DNA of 64,000 bases from Burhinus oedicnemus (lineage: Eukaryota; Chordata; Aves; Charadriiformes; Burhinidae). The notes under the pieces are model-generated. The model saw only the letters and a list, made by a program, of their open reading frames with translations, ran no database searches and was not told where the DNA came from. Location: contig VFFE01008475.1 in NCBI GenBank assembly GCA_008921705.1, forward strand, positions 344,606 to 408,605, written 5' to 3'. This document shows positions 60,122-64,000 of this stretch, in pieces (the stretch's first letter is position 1; every line of letters begins with the position of its first letter). The translations under genes were made by a program, and so were the position numbers.

Positions 60122-60232
60122 GAGAACACACAGCTGCAAAACAAGGTCACGGAGATGGCTGAGAAACTGGCGGCGTCTGAGAAGCGGGTGTTGGAGCTAC
60201 AGAAAGAACTCAACCATGTTGTGAAGGACAAG
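60122..60232 (+). CDS. NINL: NINL-like exon D
   Basis: A 111-nt exon, phase 0. Codes ENTQLQNKVTEMAEKLAASE, KRVLELQKELNHVVKDK. It parallels NINL KENSRLQKEIVEV and LKLQKDLEFVLKDK. The acceptor is TGTCTGCAG and the donor GTAGCC. Confidence 0.65.
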
Positions 60233-60853
60233 GTAGCCTTTCTTTCTCTGTTGTGGTTAAATAGGAACTTTTCAGGAACTTAGCAAAAGATTGACCCTTT
60301 TCTATGAAAGCTTACGTATTTTGGGCCTGTTATGGTCTCCCCCTATTTGAACTCTTCTGCACATTAATGACAACCTGGAAAGAGAAAATACTGGCTCTTA
60401 ATTTAGGCCTTTCAAAGTTTGAAAAAAAAAGGATGAGGAAAGTTTGCAATTGTAGAGAATTCTACAAATCTGCAGTCTTCAAGTGAGAACTTTAAAAGTT
60501 TGGTTTCCAGAAAAGAGAAGCTTTCTTTTTCACAAATGTTGAAGTAAAGGGTTAGTTTTAGTGTCTTCCACTCCAGTGAGGCACCTGGTAAAGTGGATCT
60601 GGGGAAGGAAATGAGTCTGTGATCTTGTTATCCAGTTTGGGAAAGCTAGCCTGCCTGTAGTTTGGTATCTCTCACACATGAAGAAAAATGTTTTTCCTCG
60701 TCTTTCTGCATCTGACCCATCCCACCATACAACCCTTCCAGTGAATCTATGGGTGTTAGCACCATGACTCCGTTGATTTAGTAGAGGTTTTGCCTCTCCA
60801 TTTGGAGAGGTGACAATTCCTTTGATGAGAAGTGTTTCCCTGTGCTTGTGCAG

Positions 60854-60943
60854 CTGGGCCAGGTGGAGCCCCACAGCCCAGAGCTCCTGAACCAGAGCGA
60901 GCGCTTTGCAGAGATTGTCCTGGAGTACGAGCGGCAGTGCCAG
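60854..60943 (+). CDS. NINL: NINL-like exon E
   Basis: A 90-nt exon, phase 0. Codes LGQVEPHSPELLNQSERFAE, IVLEYERQCQ. It matches the NINL pattern LEPQSAELLAQEERFAAVL. The acceptor is TGCTTGTGCAG and the donor GTACGG. Confidence 0.65.
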
Positions 60944-63105
60944 GTACGGGTGGGCAGCTCTCCAGCAATGCTGTCGTGAAAATACAGCTCTCATTGGCAC
61001 ATCCGTTGGGCACTTTGGCGTGGGGGAGAGGAAGGAGGCACCCCTGATCAGAGTGCAGATGTCTTGCTCAGAGTCCTTTGGCAGGAGGCAGGACACAGCT
61101 GTGCCCTGAGTAAAGCAGTCTTTCTCCTTGCTCCTGCAGCCTTCCATGGGTTGCTTCCCTTGCTGGGATACTGGCAGGGGGGGAGTAGGTTTGGGTTGTA
61201 AATTCCTACCTTGCTGCCACCCTGTAGCCACGGGCCATGTTTGGGAACCATGTAGCTTTGTGTACAAGGACAGACCACGCTGGGCTCTGTTACATTTCTT
61301 CTCGAACGCAAGGAGAAAGCTGTTCTCCTTCTTCGGAAAGCATGTTATCTGCCTTTTTGTTTACCCCCTCCTCCTTCTTACTTCACTTTAACAACCCCTA
61401 CGAAACTTGTTGCTGCTGGACTCCGCTAGAGAGTCAAGGTGAGCCTGTCCAAGTACCTGGTGTGTGTGTGGTCCAGGCATTGGTGGTGTGTGTGTTGTAC
61501 CTCCTGCAGGGTGCTGTGCTCCTGCCCAGGGCTTTGGGCTCTCTGGGACGTGAGCACAGCCTCCGTTTCTCTTCTCTTGTTTTTAAGTGACTTGCGTATC
61601 TTGCATGTTGTGATTTGCTGGGTGCTCTTTGCCTTGGCTCCTGAGTCCTGTGCTTATTGCATTGCCCATTTGTTTCCAAGTGCTATGTGTGACTGGGGAA
61701 TACCACTGAGTAGAGACATCAAATCCCCCCAGCAGCGGGTGAAATCTGCATTTTCAGCAAAGCCTTTTCACGGATGCAGCAGACAGGCCCTCTTGAAGCT
61801 GTAATCGAAGGCAAACACGCTGGAGCACTATCCAGCGCAACATTGCTCCAGGTGGCACCAGAGGGTTGAAGATGCTCGGTGCTGCAATTTTTCCTCCCAT
61901 TGAGCAGCCACAGAGTTGTCCGTGAGAATGCTGATGGATGGAGAGGTTCACCCTTCAGGCTTCATCTGCCCCTGTGAAGGCACCCACTCGGGTTTGTCCT
62001 TTACCCTTGTTGAATGCTGTCAGCCCCCCTCCTCCTCTGCTGTCCTGTTTAGAATGGAGATTAAACAAACTGGGTTTGCGTTTGTCTAGATCTGCTCAAT
62101 ATTTATTTATTGGGATCTTTGGAAGTATCCTAGTTCATAGGCTCTTGCGGCCCATCAGTTTCCTCGGTGGCAGCATATGGGATATAATTTGATGTTTGCT
62201 CAAAGTGGACAGTACAGAGGGAGGCAGGATGCCTTGTACACGGTTGCTTTCAGTACGGGATGGAGGGTGTGAAATGAAACAAGCAGTTGCCAGGCTTCAG
62301 GCACCCTCATGGAAGTGGCTCATTGAACTGGTGTGATCGCTCATAGTGTGGCGTTCAGCTGTGGGACTCCTTGCTGCAAGCTGATGTTGGCACTGAGATG
62401 GGATAAACTCCTGTCCTGGCATCTGAAGGTGTCTCTGTGCTGAGCAGGCAGCAGGACCTGCCTTGTGCTCAGCTTCCCATGGGATCAGCACCTTCTCACT
62501 GCACTTTATTCCTTCTGCAACCTAGAAATGTTCCCTTCCAGAGCCCTGTGGGACTTGCTGTATGGTAAATCCTGCTGTTGCTTTGTCTGGGTACAGTAGC
62601 GCTTGTTGGCTAGCCCAGATGCCCACGGCAGTATCTTGAGGATGTAAACACAAACCTCTGGACTGTGTGAGGGATTGTACTGAGATCACAATGTTTCTTG
62701 TGTGTTGGTCACTTGCAATAGTTTTGTTGAGGTCAGGAGGGGTCTGAGGAGGTCCAGCCCTCCGAGGTGTCTGCAAAAGCCCCTGGTATTGTGTGCTTTT
62801 GCATGCGGAGTCAGTTGCTTTGTGGCTCTTCATGCTTTGCAGTGTCTAATGATGGTTCTTGTAGTAGTGGTTGCAGTAATCTAGGCTTGTATTTCTTCTC
62901 TGGCTCTTCCAAAATCTCTGATCTCTGCCAGTTTGGGATGGAAGAAAATCCCTCTGCCTTATTCTCTGACTGTGCTGGTGAGAGGGCTCTGCTCTTCATG
63001 CTGCAAGAGGCCCTGAGTGCACATGGCTGCTGAGAGCTGTGGGCGCTTGGGTCCCTGCAGCCCTGGTGAGCTTCGTAGCTGCATCATCACCAGTCTCTGC
63101 TTCAG
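60944..63105 (+). other. Intron E-F of the NINL-like gene (2.2 kb)
   Basis: No further NINL exon recognised. No transposon that I can name, although GC content varies along it. Confidence 0.45.
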
Positions 63106-63202
63106 GTGCTGTGGGACCAGAATGGAGTGCTGTGGAGGGAGCTGGAAAGGCTGCATCTCCAGCTACGAGAGAGCAGGGCTGAGAGAGGGCTGCCAGCAGG
63201 AG
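63106..63202 (+). CDS. NINL: NINL-like exon F
   Basis: Phase 0 to 1. Codes VLWDQNGVLWRELERLHLQL, RESRAERGLPAG. It parallels NINL [20 protein letters not shown] but with tryptophan replacing two glutamine or glutamate-type positions and GV for DE, more divergent than exons B-E. The donor is GTAAAA. Confidence 0.5.
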
Positions 63203-63509
63203 GTAAAATGCAGGAGGTGCCTGTCCATCTTCTCAACAAGAACAAGGTTCCCTCTGGATTGGAGTTTCCATGGGAGTATGGGGTGGCTTGTTGTACCTGA
63301 GCTGCTGCTGCCAGTTCTGGCACTGGGAAGCCATGGGAGGGAAGAAGGGGGTGATAGGTGGTGAGGAAGATGGAGATGAAGGGAAGGAGGATCTTCCAAC
63401 TCAAGAGCTGGTGATGGTGACCTGTGGACTAGGCAGCCGGGAGCAAACATTTTCACTATTGAGAATGTTGAGGAAACACAATACAATAAAGAGGAGGTAG
63501 CCCCAGACT
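63203..63509 (+). other. Downstream of NINL-like exon F
   Basis: No further NINL exon recognised. AATAAA occurs at about 63,484. Confidence 0.4.
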
Positions 63510-63660
63510 GTGGGTTTGGAGATTCAGGTTGAGCATTAGGAACAAATTCTGGCCCAAAGGGGTGATGCAGCCCTGGGACTGGTTGCCAGGTAGATGAGGG
63601 ATCTCCGTCTTTTAGGATTGTGTGGACTTGACTCAATGAAGCTGCAGCTGTCCTGATCAG
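63510..63660 (+). mobile_element. Degenerate CR1 3' fragment
   Basis: GATTCAGGTTGAGCATTAGG then AACAAATTCTG and GGACTGGTTGCCAGG follow the CR1 block 'ggctggacattaggaaaaa' and its downstream 'aggctgcccaggga' in order, but with many changes and no terminal octamers. Confidence 0.55.
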
Positions 63661-63680
63661 GACAGCCAGGCCTGTCCTGT

Positions 63681-64000
63681 TCGCTCTCTACAGCTACCTG
63701 AGAAGAAGTTGTAGAGAGGTAGGGGTAGGTCTCTTCTCCCAAGTAACAAGCAATAGGACAAGAGGAAACTGGTTCAAGTTGCACCAGAGGAGGTTTAGGA
63801 CTGGATATTAGGAAAAGTTTCTTCACCGGAAGGGTTATCAAACATTGGAACAGGCTGCCCAGGGAAGTGGTGGAATCACCATCCCTGGAGGTATTTAAAA
63901 GCCGGGTAGACGTGGTGCTGAGGGACATGGTTTAGTGGTGGTTTTGGCAGTGTTAGGTTGTTGGTTGGACTCGATGATCTTAAAAGTCCCTTCCAGCCTT
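63681..64000 (+). mobile_element. CR1 LINE 3' end, runs off the window
   Basis: CTCTCTACAGCTACCTGAG through GGACAAGAGGAAACTGGTTC, CAGGCTGCCCAGGGA and GACTCGATGATCTTAAAAGT. The 3' terminal octamers would lie just past the window edge. It is a separate insertion from the fragment before it, since the same block occurs twice. Confidence 0.92.

Larger units (their letters stand above)
58712..63202 (+). pseudogene. NINL: Ninein-like (NINL) coiled-coil segment, incomplete
   Basis: Six exons with GT-AG borders and matching phases code about 208 residues of coiled coil that align in order with the middle of NINL. Examples are IARERDKARLDLEKVEKR (human QLARERDKARQDLERAEKR, from memory), EKLAASEKRVLELQKEL before VVKDK, and ERFAEIVLEYERQCQVLWDQ. 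NINL binds gamma-tubulin complexes at centrosomes and links cargo to dynein. The match is better to NINL than to ninein. The EF-hand N-terminus (about 350 residues in human) is not present between EIF4A3 and the first exon, nor is the C-terminal half seen before the window ends. An in-frame TAG lies at 58709-58711 if the first acceptor is used, and about 14 residues are missing between the second and third exons. This may be a 5'-truncated duplicate, a decaying copy, or a real gene whose 5' end was lost in the assembly join. The frames inside the exons are open, so pseudogene status is a judgement. Confidence 0.6.

Noticed and set aside
58712..63202. Coiled-coil exons as CARD14, the EIF4A3 neighbour in human
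   Set aside because: The residues do not match the CARD14 coiled coil as I recall it, while they align in order and spacing with NINL.
1..64000. CRISPR arrays, tRNA or rRNA genes, bacterial operons, intact retroviral genes
   Set aside because: No regularly spaced direct repeats with unique spacers, no tRNA or rRNA sequence I recognise, and no gag/pol/env frame; the window is vertebrate nuclear DNA.

Overview
The window looks like avian nuclear DNA. Several CR1 LINE 3' ends carry the bird-typical terminus (repeated ATTCTRTG octamers). Genes are split by GT-AG introns, promoters lie in GC-rich islands, introns hold no mammalian repeats, and the proteins are clearly vertebrate. There is no prokaryotic or viral gene content. 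Most open frames are chance frames in introns or remnants of CR1.

Layout. Positions 1-11.5 kb are gene-poor: three CR1 copies (3.5-4.2 kb plus strand, 5.3-5.6 kb and 8.0-8.5 kb minus strand), one striking 100-nt inverted repeat at 1.52-1.62 kb, and a probable fossil of an ancient amniote SINE/LINE tail near 10.95 kb. A CpG island (11.56-12.9 kb) holds two palindromic NRF1-type sites, a full CRE and the first coding exon of an atlastin gene, closest to ATL2 (plus strand). Eleven ATL2 exons can be placed from 12,340 to 45,277. They encode 393 residues, that is the whole GTPase domain and the start of the helical bundle. The transmembrane hairpin and tail are not visible. A 502-base assembly gap (46,422-46,923), lying in a CR1 copy and next to a G-rich run, may hide at least one missing exon.

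From 50.76 to 58.08 kb EIF4A3 lies on the minus strand, convergent to ATL2. All twelve coding exons are intact and join in frame to give 412 residues, one more than the human protein as I recall it. It encodes the DEAD-box ATPase core of the exon junction complex. Its 5' UTR region is interrupted by a 20-base gap (58,157-58,176).

Divergent from EIF4A3, on the plus strand at 58.7-63.2 kb, are six exons of a coiled-coil protein that aligns in series with the middle of ninein-like protein (NINL). The EF-hand N-terminus and the C-terminal half are not seen. The first exon has an in-frame TAG unless a downstream acceptor is used. This may be a 5'-truncated or decaying NINL copy, or a join across the small gap. 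Two CR1 fragments close the window.

The three genes share no obvious pathway: atlastin fuses ER membranes, eIF4A3 marks spliced mRNA, and NINL organises centrosomal microtubules. In human, as I recall, they lie on three different chromosomes, so their adjacency is itself something to check. I did not find an undescribed biological system; the best leads are the 1.5-kb hairpin, the incomplete atlastin and the NINL-like fragment.
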